Origin: Paraburkholderia nodosa
Lineage (GTDB): Bacteria > Pseudomonadota > Gammaproteobacteria > Burkholderiales > Burkholderiaceae
Length of the DNA: 64,000 bases
Direction: 5' to 3'
Assembly: GCF_001718195.1 (NCBI RefSeq)
Contig: NZ_MCNV01000010.1
Coordinates: 186,001 to 250,000, forward strand
In this document: in pieces, positions 46,502-55,272 of the stretch
Position numbering within the stretch: position 1 is the stretch's first letter
Layout: each line of letters begins with the position of its first letter
Program-made: the position numbers and the translations under genes
The notes under the pieces: model-generated
The model's input: only the letters and a program-made list of their open reading frames with translations
Databases searched by the model: none
Told to the model about the DNA's origin: nothing

Positions 46502-47802
46502 CGTGATGGGCTTTCCTTGCGAAGACGCGCCACGGCCTGGGCGTCGAGCGCGGACCAGGGGCCAAGCGCGGTGAAGCGCACGCGCGTGTAGTTGGCAAGC
46601 TCCGCGATCTGCGTGTCCGTGAAGGTGCCGGCAAATGGCGGCATGAAAGACCCGGCTTCGCTCTCGTGCCAGGCAATGCCGTCGAGCATGATGCGCACCA
46701 TGTTGCGCGGGCTATCGGCGTTGACGGCGGTGGAGAGCGACAGCGACGGACGATGGCCGTCGATCGACATCGCCGCGCCTTCGCCGTGGCACGACGCGCA
46801 GGCCGCGGCAAACAGGGTGGCGCCGTTGGCGGGCGCAGTCGAGACATGGACGCTGGCGGCGGCGGGCGGCGCGGCGGCATTCGGATTGGACTGCAGTGTC
46901 ATCAGATACGCGGCGATCGCCTCGACGTCTTCGGCAGACGCGTCGCCGAGCGAGCGCGTCACCGTACGCATCGGGCCCGCCGCCGCGCCGTGCTCGCTGG
47001 CGTAGCCCGTACGCAGATAGTTCGTCAGTTGTGCTTGCGTCCAGGGTCTTGGGCGCGCTGTGAGGTCGGTCAGCGCGGGCGCGTCCCAGCCCTCGAGGGT
47101 GCCGCCCTGCAACGCATGGTCGCGGCGCTCGGCGCCGAGACGGTTGAGCGGCGTGTGGCACGCGCCGCAATGACCGAGGCTCTCGACGAGATAGCGGCCG
47201 CGCGCGACCTCGGGCGCTTGTGTGTCTGTCGAGGTGGCAGACGGAGCAGAAGACGTAGGCGGCAGATAGAGCTTATTCCACACTGCCATGAGCGGCCGGA
47301 ACCCCAACGGAAAAATCAGCGCATTGTGCGGCGCCGGCGCGTTGACGCTCGCGCGGCTCATCAGCCACGCATAGAGCGCGGCGATATCGGCGTCGCTCAT
47401 CTGCGCGAAGTGCGGGTACGGGAACGCGGGATAGAGCAGATGCCCGTCGCGCGAAACGCCGCGCCGCATCGCGCGCGTGAACGCGTCGAGCGACCAGTCG
47501 CCGATGCCGGTGTCCTTGTCCGGGGTGATGTTGGTCGAGTAGATCACGCCGAAGGGCGTTTGCAACGGCAGACCGCCCGCGAGCGGCTGACCTTGAGTCG
47601 CGGTATGGCACGTCATGCAGTTGCCGACGGCCGCGAGCTTCGCGCCGCGCGCGATGGCCGCGGCGTCGCCCGCAGGCGGCGAGGGCGCGGCCACCGGCGC
47701 GAGCCCTCGCTCCCACGCACGCGCAACGTGGCCGCCATAGGCGGCAGCGAGAGCAAGAAGGACGACGGCCATGCCCGCCATCCGTACCCGCGTGCCTTTC
47801 AT
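46498..47802 (-). CDS. three-heme cytochrome c electron acceptor
   Basis: 434-residue c-type cytochrome with three heme attachment motifs (CMTCH, CGACH, CASCH) and an N-terminal membrane anchor or signal (MAGMAVVLLALAAAYGG). GGAGG precedes ATG 47802, which is preferred over the longer frame start. Such triheme proteins pair with periplasmic molybdenum or PQQ dehydrogenases and hand electrons to the respiratory chain. First gene of the three-gene operon. Confidence 0.9.
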   Translation of the reverse strand: MKGTRVRMAGMAVVLLALAAAYGGHVARAWERGLAPVAAPSPPAGDAAAIARGAKLAAVGNCMTCHTATQGQPLAGGLPLQTPFGVIYSTNITPDKDTGIGDWSLDAFTRAMRRGVSRDGHLLYPAFPYPHFAQMSDADIAALYAWLMSRASVNAPAPHNALIFPLGFRPLMAVWNKLYLPPTSSAPSATSTDTQAPEVARGRYLVESLGHCGACHTPLNRLGAERRDHALQGGTLEGWDAPALTDLTARPRPWTQAQLTNYLRTGYASEHGAAAGPMRTVTRSLGDASAEDVEAIAAYLMTLQSNPNAAAPPAAASVHVSTAPANGATLFAAACASCHGEGAAMSIDGHRPSLSLSTAVNADSPRNMVRIMLDGIAWHESEAGSFMPPFAGTFTDTQIAELANYTRVRFTALGPWSALDAQAVARLRKESPSR

Positions 47803-47940
47803 CGAGCCTCCAGAGCCGAGAGGGCCATCGCTCAACATGGCGATCGGCATGCGCCGTTCGATCGCGCGCAAATGACGTGCCCGGTTCGCAGGTGGTTCAC
47901 TGTATTACGATGCTGGGCAAATCGATACGGAGATGACGAG

Positions 47941-48840
47941 ATGAACGAGCTTCGGGGCCTGCAGTGTTTCGTGACACTCGCCGAGGAACTGAACTTCAGC
48001 CGCGCCGCGGAGCGTCTGCACATCGCGCAGCCGGCCTTGAGCCAGCAGATCCGCTCCCTCGAGGACCGGGTGGGCACGCAACTGATCGATCGCACGCGCC
48101 GCCCGCTGCGCCTGACGGAAGCGGGCCAGTACCTGGCCACCGAAGCGCGGCAGATTCTCGGCTCGCTCGCCGAGGTGACGCACGGCGCGCTGGAGATCGG
48201 CGTGGGCCGGCGCGGCTGGCTCAGTGTCGGCTTCACGCGCTCGTCGATGTACAGCGTGCTGCCGCCCGCGCTCAAGGCGTTTCATCAGGCGTATCCGCAG
48301 GTCGAGCTCAAGCTGTTCGAAATGCTGACCGACGAGCAGACCGACGCGTTGCGCGACATGCGCATCCATATCGGCATTGGGCGGCAGCCGCTCGCCGTGC
48401 CCGGCTACACGACCTTGCCGCTGCTGCGCGAGCGGCTCGTGGTGTTGATGGCGTCGGATCACCCGCTCGCCAAACGACAGAAGGTGCGCATCGATGAGCT
48501 CGCCGATACGCCATTGATCCTCTACCCGAAGCATCAGAACGCGCAGTTCAAGCGCACGGTTCAGGCGCTCTACCGCGACGCGGGCGTGACGCCCTTCGTC
48601 GCGCACCAGGCCTATGAGATCCAGACCGCCATTGCGCTCGTGGCGGCGGGGCTCGGCGTGACCGTGGTGGGCGAGTCGGTGGCGCGTCATGGCCGCGCCG
48701 ACGTCGTGGCGCGCCACCTCGCGGGCCCTGGCGCCGCACAGCGCACCGTGCTGGCCGCGACGTTCCGCAGCGACGACGCCTCGCCGCATCTGCGCGCGTT
48801 TCTCGAATGCCTGCCGCCGCCGCTCGCCAGCACACTATAA
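47941..48840 (+). CDS. LysR-family transcriptional regulator
   Basis: 299 residues with an N-terminal winged HTH (LNFSRAAERLHIAQPALSQQ) and a LysR effector-binding domain. The gene is divergent from the cytochrome/molybdenum dehydrogenase operon and directly upstream of the MFS-ligJ-aldolase operon, so it could control either one. A T-N11-A type inverted repeat right after its stop (48848) favours the downstream aromatic-acid operon. Confidence 0.9.
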   Translation: MNELRGLQCFVTLAEELNFSRAAERLHIAQPALSQQIRSLEDRVGTQLIDRTRRPLRLTEAGQYLATEARQILGSLAEVTHGALEIGVGRRGWLSVGFTRSSMYSVLPPALKAFHQAYPQVELKLFEMLTDEQTDALRDMRIHIGIGRQPLAVPGYTTLPLLRERLVVLMASDHPLAKRQKVRIDELADTPLILYPKHQNAQFKRTVQALYRDAGVTPFVAHQAYEIQTAIALVAAGLGVTVVGESVARHGRADVVARHLAGPGAAQRTVLAATFRSDDASPHLRAFLECLPPPLASTL

Positions 48841-48847
48841 GCGCACG

Positions 48848-48863
48848 CTTATAGAAGCATAAG
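48848..48863. promoter_or_regulatory. LysR-type inverted repeat CTTAT-N6-ATAAG
   Basis: CTTAT AGAAGC ATAAG contains the T-N11-A pattern of LysR sites. It lies about 150 bp before the MFS gene and 8 bp after the lysR stop. Confidence 0.45.
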
Positions 48864-49009
48864 TATCGCGTCTTGGACTCGACGCCCCCCGCTTCTTATT
48901 ATCGAAACTCAGGCGCCCTGTCTCGAGGGGTGCCGCCGGCAACGCTCACCGCTGCCGGCCGATAACTATGCAGCGACGGCACCGCCCGTCGCCATGAAGC
49001 GGAGACAGC

Positions 49010-50338
49010 ATGAGTCACTTCGATGAAGCAGCAACCATGCGAAAGGTTTACAAGCGGCTCGTGCCGCTCCTTTTCTGCATGATGTTTTTCAATTATCTGG
49101 ACCGCATCAATATCGGGTTCGCCGCACTCGACATGAACTCGGACATGGGCTTCGACCCTGCCGTGTTCGGCTTCGCGGGCAGCATTTTCTTTGTCGGCTA
49201 CATGCTGCTGGAAGTGCCCAGCAATCTGTTGTTGCACCGCGTGGGCGCGCGCCGCTGGATCGCGCGCATTCTGCTCACGTGGGGTGCCGTTGCGGCCGCA
49301 ACGGCCTTCGTGTTCAACGCGTCGAGCTTCTACGTGCTGCGCTTTTTGCTCGGCGTGATGGAAGCGGGCTTTCTGCCGGGTATCGCCGTGTATCTGACCT
49401 ACTGGTTTCCGGAGCGCTATCGCGCCCGCGCCGTGGGCGGGTACATCATCGCGGGGTCGTTCTCGGCCGTGCTGGGCGGCCCGCTCTCGACCACCGTCAT
49501 GACTTACGCGAATGGCGTGCTCGGCATGCACGGCTGGCAGTGGATGTTCATTATCGAAGGCGTGCCCGCCATGCTGCTCGGCCTCGTCACGCTGCGCATC
49601 ATGACCGAGCGCCCCGCCGACGCCGACTGGCTTTCCACGGAAGAGAAGCACTGGCTCGAAGCCACACTCGCCACGGAGCGCGAGGCGCTGGGAGGCCATC
49701 GGCATTTTCCGCTGCTGAAGGTCGCGAGTGACATTCGCGTCTGGAGTCTCGCGTGTCTGTTCGGCTGCGCGCTGGTCGGCATTTATGGCCTGTTCCTGTG
49801 GCTGCCGCAGATCGTGAAGAGCCTGGGCCACCTCAACAACATCGAAGTGGGTTTCCTCTCCGCCGCGCCGCCGCTGCTGGGCGTGCTGGGCACGTTCCTC
49901 GTGAGCCGCAGCTCGGACCGCACCGGCGACCGCAAGTACCACCTCGCATTCGTCTACGGCATGAGCGCGCTGGCGATTGCGGGCAGCGCGTATGCGCCGA
50001 ATCCGCTGCTCGCGTATGCGCTGCTTTGCGTGACGGGCCTCTTCATCTACGCGGGCAACCCGCTGTTCTGGAGCCTTGCCGCTTCGTTCAGAACCGGTGC
50101 CGCAGGTGCGGCGACGATCGCGCTCATCAACACGATCGCCCAGTTCGGCGGCGTGGTGGGGCCGTGGACCATCGGTCTCGTGCGTCACGCCACCGGCAAC
50201 TTCAAGCTCGCGCTGCTCACCATCGCCGCTTTTCTCGTGGTCGCCACGCTCATCGCCATCGTGATGCGCGTGAAGCCTGCCGAGCGCGGCGCCTCGAACC
50301 CGGCGCTCGTCGGCCATGACGAAGCGACGGAAAGCTGA
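49010..50338 (+). CDS. MFS transporter of the anion:cation symporter (aromatic acid) type
   Basis: 442-residue ACS-family permease with twelve helices. The start includes LLFCMMFFNYLDRINIGFAA, a hallmark of the tartrate/phthalate/4-hydroxyphenylacetate subgroup. GGAGACAGC precedes the ATG. It lies 34 bp before ligJ, so it probably imports an aromatic acid or an intermediate of the 4,5-cleavage pathway. Confidence 0.9.
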   Translation: MSHFDEAATMRKVYKRLVPLLFCMMFFNYLDRINIGFAALDMNSDMGFDPAVFGFAGSIFFVGYMLLEVPSNLLLHRVGARRWIARILLTWGAVAAATAFVFNASSFYVLRFLLGVMEAGFLPGIAVYLTYWFPERYRARAVGGYIIAGSFSAVLGGPLSTTVMTYANGVLGMHGWQWMFIIEGVPAMLLGLVTLRIMTERPADADWLSTEEKHWLEATLATEREALGGHRHFPLLKVASDIRVWSLACLFGCALVGIYGLFLWLPQIVKSLGHLNNIEVGFLSAAPPLLGVLGTFLVSRSSDRTGDRKYHLAFVYGMSALAIAGSAYAPNPLLAYALLCVTGLFIYAGNPLFWSLAASFRTGAAGAATIALINTIAQFGGVVGPWTIGLVRHATGNFKLALLTIAAFLVVATLIAIVMRVKPAERGASNPALVGHDEATES

Positions 50339-50372
50339 CTTGATTCATCCGTACACCTGATGGAATTGCTAC

Positions 50373-51413
50373 ATGATCATTGATTGCCACGGTCACTACA
50401 CGACCTCGCCGCCCCAGCACGAAGCCTGGCGCGCCAAACAGATCGCCGCGCTCAAGGACGGCACGCCGATGCCGCCGCGCCCGTCGATCAGCGACGACGA
50501 GATTCGCGAAAGCATCGAAAACGGCCAGCGCCGCATTCAGCGCGAGCGCGGCACGGACCTGACGATCTTTTCCCCGCGCGCTGCGGGCATGGGCCACCAT
50601 CAGGCGGGCGCAGAGGCAAATGCGCTTTGGTCCAGCGAATGCAACGATCTCGTGCATCGCGTGTGCGCGCTTTTCCCGCAGCATTTCGTGGGTGTTTGCC
50701 AGTTGCCTCAAGCGCCGGGCGTGACGCCGGAAAACTGCATTCCCGAGCTGCGCCGCTGCGTGGAGGAACTGGGGTTCGTCGGCTGCAACCTCAACCCGGA
50801 CCCCTCGGGCGGGCACTGGTCGGGGCCGCCGGTCACGGATCGCTCGTGGTATCCGCTTTACGAGGCCATGGTGGAGCTCGACGTGCCCGCGATGATCCAC
50901 GTTTCGTCGTCGTGCAATCCCAACTTTCATGCGACGGGCGCACATTACATCAACGGCGACACCTCGGTGTTCATGCAGTTGCTGCAGGGCGATCTGTTTG
51001 CCGACTTCCCGGCCTTGCGCTTCATCATTCCACACGGCGGCGGTGCGGTTCCGTATCACTGGGGACGCTATCGCGGCCTGGCGCAGGACATGAAGCGCCC
51101 GCTCCTGAAGGACTACCTGCTCAAGAACGTGTTCTTCGATACCTGCGTTTATCACCAGCCGGGCTCCGATCTGCTCGCCAAGGTGATACCGGTTGAGAAC
51201 ATTTTGTTCGCCTCGGAGACGATCGGCGCGGTGCAGGGCATCGACCCGGAAACCGGCCACTACTACGACGACACGCGCCGCTATATCGACGCGATCGAAT
51301 GGCTCAGCGACGCCGACCGGCAACGCATTTACGAAGGCAACGCGCGCGCGGTGTACAGCCGGCTTTCCGCGCAGATCGAACGACAAACCGCACTGGAAGG
51401 GATCACAAAATGA
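50373..51413 (+). CDS. ligJ: 4-oxalomesaconate hydratase (amidohydrolase fold)
   Basis: 346 residues similar to LigJ, which hydrates 4-oxalomesaconate to 4-carboxy-4-hydroxy-2-oxoadipate in protocatechuate 4,5-cleavage and gallate degradation. The family signature is strong: MIIDCHGHYTT with metal ligands His6 and His8, NLNPDPSGGHWSGPP, and IPHGGGAVPYHWGRYRGLAQ. A conserved acid lies in ILFASETIGAVQGIDPETGH. It overlaps the aldolase gene by 4 bp. The ring-cleavage dioxygenase and isomerase are not in this window. Confidence 0.9.
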   Translation: MIIDCHGHYTTSPPQHEAWRAKQIAALKDGTPMPPRPSISDDEIRESIENGQRRIQRERGTDLTIFSPRAAGMGHHQAGAEANALWSSECNDLVHRVCALFPQHFVGVCQLPQAPGVTPENCIPELRRCVEELGFVGCNLNPDPSGGHWSGPPVTDRSWYPLYEAMVELDVPAMIHVSSSCNPNFHATGAHYINGDTSVFMQLLQGDLFADFPALRFIIPHGGGAVPYHWGRYRGLAQDMKRPLLKDYLLKNVFFDTCVYHQPGSDLLAKVIPVENILFASETIGAVQGIDPETGHYYDDTRRYIDAIEWLSDADRQRIYEGNARAVYSRLSAQIERQTALEGITK

Positions 51414-52081
51414 ACCAGATTGGCTGGCGCGAACACGAGTCTGCCCCGCAGGCCAGCGCAGCGACGCTCGCCGCGTTGCGCGAACTGCAGGTGTCGCTCC
51501 TGAGCGACAACATGGCGCGCTCGAGCGGCATTCTCGGCCTGCAGCCGTTCCACAAGCCGAGGCCGATGGCGGGCACGGCGGTGACGGTGCGCACGCGTCC
51601 CGGCGACAATCTCGCCATCCATCGCGCGTTCGACTTCTGCCGGCCGGGCGACGTGCTCGTGATCGATGGGGCGGGCGAGGTGACCCAGGCCCTGATGGGC
51701 GACATCATGTCGAGCTACGCGGAAAGCCTCGGTGTGCAGGGGCTCGTGATCGACGGCGCGATCCGCGACGTCGGCGCGATTCGTCAGCGCGACTTTCCGG
51801 TGTATGCGCGCGGCGTGACACACCGCGGGCCCTACAAGAACGGACCGGGCGAAATCAACGTGCCGGTGACCATCGGCAGGATGGTCGTCAATCCCGGCGA
51901 CATCATCGTGGGGGACGAGGACGGCTTGCTCGCCATCGCGCCCGCAGATGTGGAGGCCGTCATTGCGGGCGCGCGCCGGCAGGCCGAAAAGGAGGCCGCC
52001 GCATTGCAGGCGATCTCCGAAGGGCGCTTCGACCGCGCATGGGTGATGCCCCACATCGAGCGCATGAGAAGCGGCGCCTGA
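51410..52081 (+). CDS. ligK: RraA-like 4-carboxy-4-hydroxy-2-oxoadipate aldolase
   Basis: 223-residue class II aldolase of the RraA/HMG-aldolase fold that would cleave the LigJ product into pyruvate and oxaloacetate. The Mg/pyruvate-binding segment LVIDGAIRDVGAIRQRDFPV contains the key Arg-Asp pair. VNPGDIIVGDEDGLLAI is also conserved. Coupled to ligJ through an ATGA overlap. The symbol is by analogy; RraA-like proteins have several functions and context is the main support. Confidence 0.85.
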   Translation: MNQIGWREHESAPQASAATLAALRELQVSLLSDNMARSSGILGLQPFHKPRPMAGTAVTVRTRPGDNLAIHRAFDFCRPGDVLVIDGAGEVTQALMGDIMSSYAESLGVQGLVIDGAIRDVGAIRQRDFPVYARGVTHRGPYKNGPGEINVPVTIGRMVVNPGDIIVGDEDGLLAIAPADVEAVIAGARRQAEKEAAALQAISEGRFDRAWVMPHIERMRSGA

Positions 52082-52160
52082 TGAGCCCAGGCGGCTCCAG
52101 GCGTTAAGATGCGCGCTGGAGCTTGTGCTCCCTCGCTCAATCGCAGACCCCTCTTGTTCC

Positions 52161-52553
52161 ATGACCCGATATCTTGACGCTGCCGCGCTGCGCGAACTCG
52201 CCGAACGCGCGGAGCAAACCGACCCGCCGCCGTGTACCTGCACGAAAACGCCGCTGGATGGCTGGCAATCGCAGCCGCTCTCGCTCGACGAGCGGCAACT
52301 GGAACAGATCGGCACGCTCGTTAGTGCGGACGAGGCCGAACCGACCTTCGCCGAACATCTGCCTGGAGAGACGGGCTACTGGTCGGAGAATGCGCCGATC
52401 GCGCCCCGGTACTTTCCGTATAACCGTTGCGGCGTGTGGAAATGCACGCTGTGCGGACGGCTTTACCTTCGTTATACGGAAGGTGGCGGCTATTTCGTCG
52501 ATCAGCGTATCCGTGCGTTGAAAGCGCGTTTGATCGAGGATGTGCCGCTTTGA
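52161..52553 (+). CDS. conserved small cysteine-containing protein
   Basis: 130 residues beginning MTRYLDAAALRELAERAEQ. Cysteine pairs CTC (about 28-30) and CTLCGRLYLRY (about 99-109) look like a zinc or structural cluster, and YFPYNRCGVWKC is nearby. No signal or membrane segment. I believe relatives occur as immunity-like or hypothetical proteins, but cannot name the family. A hairpin at 52596 probably ends the transcript. Confidence 0.7.
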   Translation: MTRYLDAAALRELAERAEQTDPPPCTCTKTPLDGWQSQPLSLDERQLEQIGTLVSADEAEPTFAEHLPGETGYWSENAPIAPRYFPYNRCGVWKCTLCGRLYLRYTEGGGYFVDQRIRALKARLIEDVPL

Positions 52554-52595
52554 ACTTCTGATTCCCGCGCGCTTATATTCGTGGTGAATCAAACG

Positions 52596-52626
52596 GAGGT
52601 CAGGCTTTTCCCTGGCCTCTAATTCA
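52596..52626 (+). terminator. probable terminator after the cysteine-containing protein gene
   Basis: Stem GAGGTCAGG-CTTTTC-CCTGGCCTC (one wobble pair) followed by an AT-rich tail TAATTCATTT. Confidence 0.5.
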
Positions 52627-53180
52627 TTTCTGGCGGCTTGATCTTCGAATGACCGCCAATGTCGCTTTCGACTTCACAACCGAACCTTACATGCGTGTCC
52701 CGTTTGCGCGCGGCTCAATCGACGCCGCGCCAAACGCCGCATATCGATGTGCCCCCGCATCAAAACCTCCCAAGACAAGCTAAAGCTCGCTCTTCAAGGC
52801 CCTCGCGGCATTGCAGTGCAGGAAATGGCGCGGCACAGCACGTCTGGATTCTTTTGCCGATCTGATCAATTCTGAGTTTCATTCCAGAAAAAAAGATGTG
52901 AACCGAAACTTACTGAGCGCGATGCTTCTAGTCCTCGATAAGTTTCTACAGCCATACATTCATAGGCGCTTTTAAATAGAAACGATCAATTTCTTTTGCT
53001 GTGCATTATTACCGCTCCTTGCGCATCCTTACGTCCATATCGAAGCCCGCCATTGCGCCGCTTCAAGAAAATGGATGACGTGAGCCGCGGCGCGATGAGG
53101 ATTCATCGAGGCGCTCCCGCAGATTCCGAGAGGCATTCGCGTGTTGATCCACTTGTTCTGTTGCTCAAAGGAGCCGACTG
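52627..53180. other. AT-richer intergenic region without a gene
   Basis: About 550 bp of lower-GC DNA precedes the lipoprotein gene. Short frames exist but none has a convincing start site or family. Stretches such as TTTAAATAG (52973) could hold promoter elements. Such composition in a GC-rich genome suggests transferred or decayed sequence. Confidence 0.4.
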
Positions 53181-54326
53181 ATGAATAAACCCTTATTGGC
53201 CTTTCTACTCGCGGCGACGGTGGCCGTTGCCGGTTGCGGAGGCTCGGACTCCTCGAGTTCCAACCCGGCGTCGGCCGCGGCCACACCGTCTGCGCCCAAA
53301 CTGCTCTCGAACATTGTCGTGCCCAATACGACGAGCCCGGCGTTCAGCTTCGATATCGGCTATGTCGAAGCGGGCCGGTACTATCTGGCCGATCGCAACA
53401 ACAAGTCCGTCGATGTCGTCGATACCAAAACGAAAGCGCTGCTCGCGCAGATTCCGGGCAACTTCACCGGTGCGGGCGCGAGCACCGATGCGTCCGGGCC
53501 TGACGGCATCGTGGGCGTGACAGGAACGAATACGCTGTACGTAGGGGACGTCGATAGCGTGAAGATCGTCGACACGTCCGCGATGCAAACGGTCAAGACG
53601 ATCCCCATCAGCACGTCGGGCTCGCGCGTCGATGAAGGCTGCTACGATCCCGACGACCATCTCGTCATCTTTGCGAGCCCCGGCGACACGCCGCCCTACG
53701 TGACCTTCATTTCGACCACGACGCAAGCTGTCGTCAACAAACTGGTATTCAACGGCTCTTCAGGCCTGGAAGCCTGCGTGTACGATCCGGTCTCGAAGAA
53801 CTTTCTCATCAACAACGACGGAACCGCCGCCAACCCCGACGGCGAACTCGACGTGATCACCGCCAGTTCGGTCACGTCGGGCGCGCCTGCGGTGAGCAAG
53901 GCGTTTGCGCTCGGCAAATGCGGCCCCTCCGGCATTGCGCTCGGTCCCAACAGCGACGTGCTGATTGGTTGCGATCCTTCTGCGGGCGATCCGCTCATTA
54001 CGCTGATCCTCGATCGCAATGCGGGTACGCAACTCGCGTCGGTGCCGTTCGGCGGCGTGGACCAGGTGGCTTATGATCCCGCGTCGAATCGCTACTTCCT
54101 GCCTGCGCGCCACTACGTCACGAGCGGGACCGCGGCGTCTTCGGGCTATACGCCGACCATGGGTGTGATCGACGGCGCGACGCGCAAGCTCATTTATACC
54201 GTGGCGGTGGGGACAGGCGCGCACTCGGTGGGCATCGACAGCAGCCTTGGTGAGGTCTTCGTGCCGTACCAGCCCGGGTCGACGGCATTCCCGAATGGCG
54301 GGATATCGGTGTTCTCGACGCAGTAG
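53181..54326 (+). CDS. lipoprotein with YncE-like beta-propeller
   Basis: 381 residues. A lipoprotein signal ends at the lipobox VAGC (Cys19), followed by a Ser/Ala/Pro linker. The rest shows repeated blades with YVGDVDSVKIVDTSAM and YLADRNNKSVDVVDTKT type motifs, as in YncE/NHL-like propellers. AAAGGAG precedes the ATG. Expected to be anchored in the periplasmic face of the membrane; role unknown. A strong terminator follows, so it is probably monocistronic. Confidence 0.82.
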   Translation: MNKPLLAFLLAATVAVAGCGGSDSSSSNPASAAATPSAPKLLSNIVVPNTTSPAFSFDIGYVEAGRYYLADRNNKSVDVVDTKTKALLAQIPGNFTGAGASTDASGPDGIVGVTGTNTLYVGDVDSVKIVDTSAMQTVKTIPISTSGSRVDEGCYDPDDHLVIFASPGDTPPYVTFISTTTQAVVNKLVFNGSSGLEACVYDPVSKNFLINNDGTAANPDGELDVITASSVTSGAPAVSKAFALGKCGPSGIALGPNSDVLIGCDPSAGDPLITLILDRNAGTQLASVPFGGVDQVAYDPASNRYFLPARHYVTSGTAASSGYTPTMGVIDGATRKLIYTVAVGTGAHSVGIDSSLGEVFVPYQPGSTAFPNGGISVFSTQ

Positions 54327-54352
54327 CCGCAAAGTTTCAGGCCTTGGCACAC

Positions 54353-54388
54353 AGCCGGCGGACGTGAAAATCGTCCGCTGGCTTTTTT
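54353..54388 (+). terminator. rho-independent terminator after the lipoprotein gene
   Basis: Arms AGCCGGCGGAC and GTCCGCTGGCT form an 11-bp stem with one wobble pair around a 9-base loop. A run of six T follows. Confidence 0.85.
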
Positions 54389-54484
54389 GTTTCTTCCGCC
54401 ACTTCGGCCCAGCGCTCCCTTACGGTGATGACGTTTCGCACGGTGCGGGCTCCCGGACCTGTTCCAACATCATTGAACCGGCGC

Positions 54485-54547
54485 ATGGGTGTTCGGGAAC
54501 TCGCCAATGTAGTGAAGCTGTCCGTTTCGGCCGTGTCGCGCGCCTGA
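54485..54547 (+). pseudogene. remnant of a LacI-type helix-turn-helix
   Basis: A 20-codon frame reads MGVRELANVVKLSVSAVSRA and then stops. It resembles the N-terminal recognition helix of LacI-family regulators (VRELA...LSVSTVSRAL). The following in-frame sequence after the stop (RRERIVAA) is also LacI-like. Nothing of the sugar-binding domain remains. Short, so the call is tentative. Confidence 0.35.
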
Positions 54548-54551
54548 CGGC

Positions 54552-54695
54552 GTGAACGAATCGTTGCCGCTCACCCTGCGGCAATGGCCCGAACTGCGCG
54601 ATGCCGGCGAGCTGAAGGCGCAAGCGGCTGAGCCGGGCGTGCAGGTGCAGTTGCCGTCGGGCGGCGGAGAGGTCGTGTTGCGCATTCGGGCTTAA
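54552..54695 (+). pseudogene. unidentified 47-codon ORF, possible C-terminal fragment
   Basis: GTG-started frame reading MNESLPLTLRQWPELR and ending LPSGGGEVVLRIRA. It looks like a protein C-terminus, with no ribosome site and no recognisable family. It lies in the gap between the lipoprotein terminator and the DUF4148 gene. Confidence 0.25.
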
Positions 54696-54736
54696 CAACG
54701 CGCAACGCGAAGCGTTGCAAACGCCAGAAATACAAC

Positions 54737-54772
54737 TGGCCCGCCATCGCAACACACTGCGATGGCGGGCCA
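54737..54772 (-). terminator. terminator of the DUF4148 gene
   Basis: Perfect 15-bp stem (TGGCCCGCCATCGCA and complement) with a 6-base loop, 42 bp past the stop of the minus-strand gene. On that strand a T-rich GTTGTATTTCT follows. Confidence 0.75.
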
Positions 54773-54814
54773 GAAGGCAACGACTACAAAAGCGCGGCTA
54801 TTCAGCCTGGCAAC

Positions 54815-55081
54815 TTACTGCGCTGCCTGACCGGCTTGCGACGAACCGTTGTTCACGCCGCCCACTGCGCTGTTTTGCGCAGCGACGCGAGCTTCGGCGG
54901 CTTGAACGTTCGCCGGATATTCATTGGGGTTCGAACGTGCCGGATTGAAGCCGGCCTTTTCGACCTGGACCATGTCTGCACGGACTTGCGCGCGCGTCAC
55001 GGGCTGGTTCGACTGGGCGAACACGGCAACGGGAGCGGCGAGGGCGGCAGCGATAACGACGGCTTGGACGAGCGATTTCAT
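54815..55081 (-). CDS. DUF4148 secreted protein
   Basis: 88 residues with a signal peptide (MKSLVQAVVIAAALAAPVAVFAQ). The mature part has the DUF4148 core VTRAQVRADMVQVEKAGFNP followed by an Ala/Asn-rich tail. These small periplasmic proteins are abundant in Burkholderiaceae and have no known function. GGAGG lies 6 bp before the ATG. A short palindrome GGTAAATACC sits upstream at 55168. Confidence 0.88.
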   Translation of the reverse strand: MKSLVQAVVIAAALAAPVAVFAQSNQPVTRAQVRADMVQVEKAGFNPARSNPNEYPANVQAAEARVAAQNSAVGGVNNGSSQAGQAAQ

Positions 55082-55272
55082 GACTAACCTCCAGATTTAC
55101 TTTCTTCTTGAACTGCCTACAGGGTTGTAAGCAGCGGTGAAGTCAGTGTAGGAGGGCCGGGCACTAGGGTAAATACCTAATAGCCGAATTCACTGTTTCC
55201 GCCAGGAGAACAATCCGGGCACGACGGTGGCACGAGCCAGCAATTCCCCGAACGCGGCGGGAGCGAATGGGG

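Noticed and set aside
43749-46880. 1043-residue version of the molybdenum subunit
   Set aside because: The extra N-terminal 279 codons overlap the 2Fe-2S and cytochrome genes out of frame and lack similarity. The Tat signal at 46043 marks the true start.
52751-52866. short frame starting MCPRIKTSQDKLKLALQ as a gene
   Set aside because: Only about 38 codons, no ribosome site, no recognisable family.
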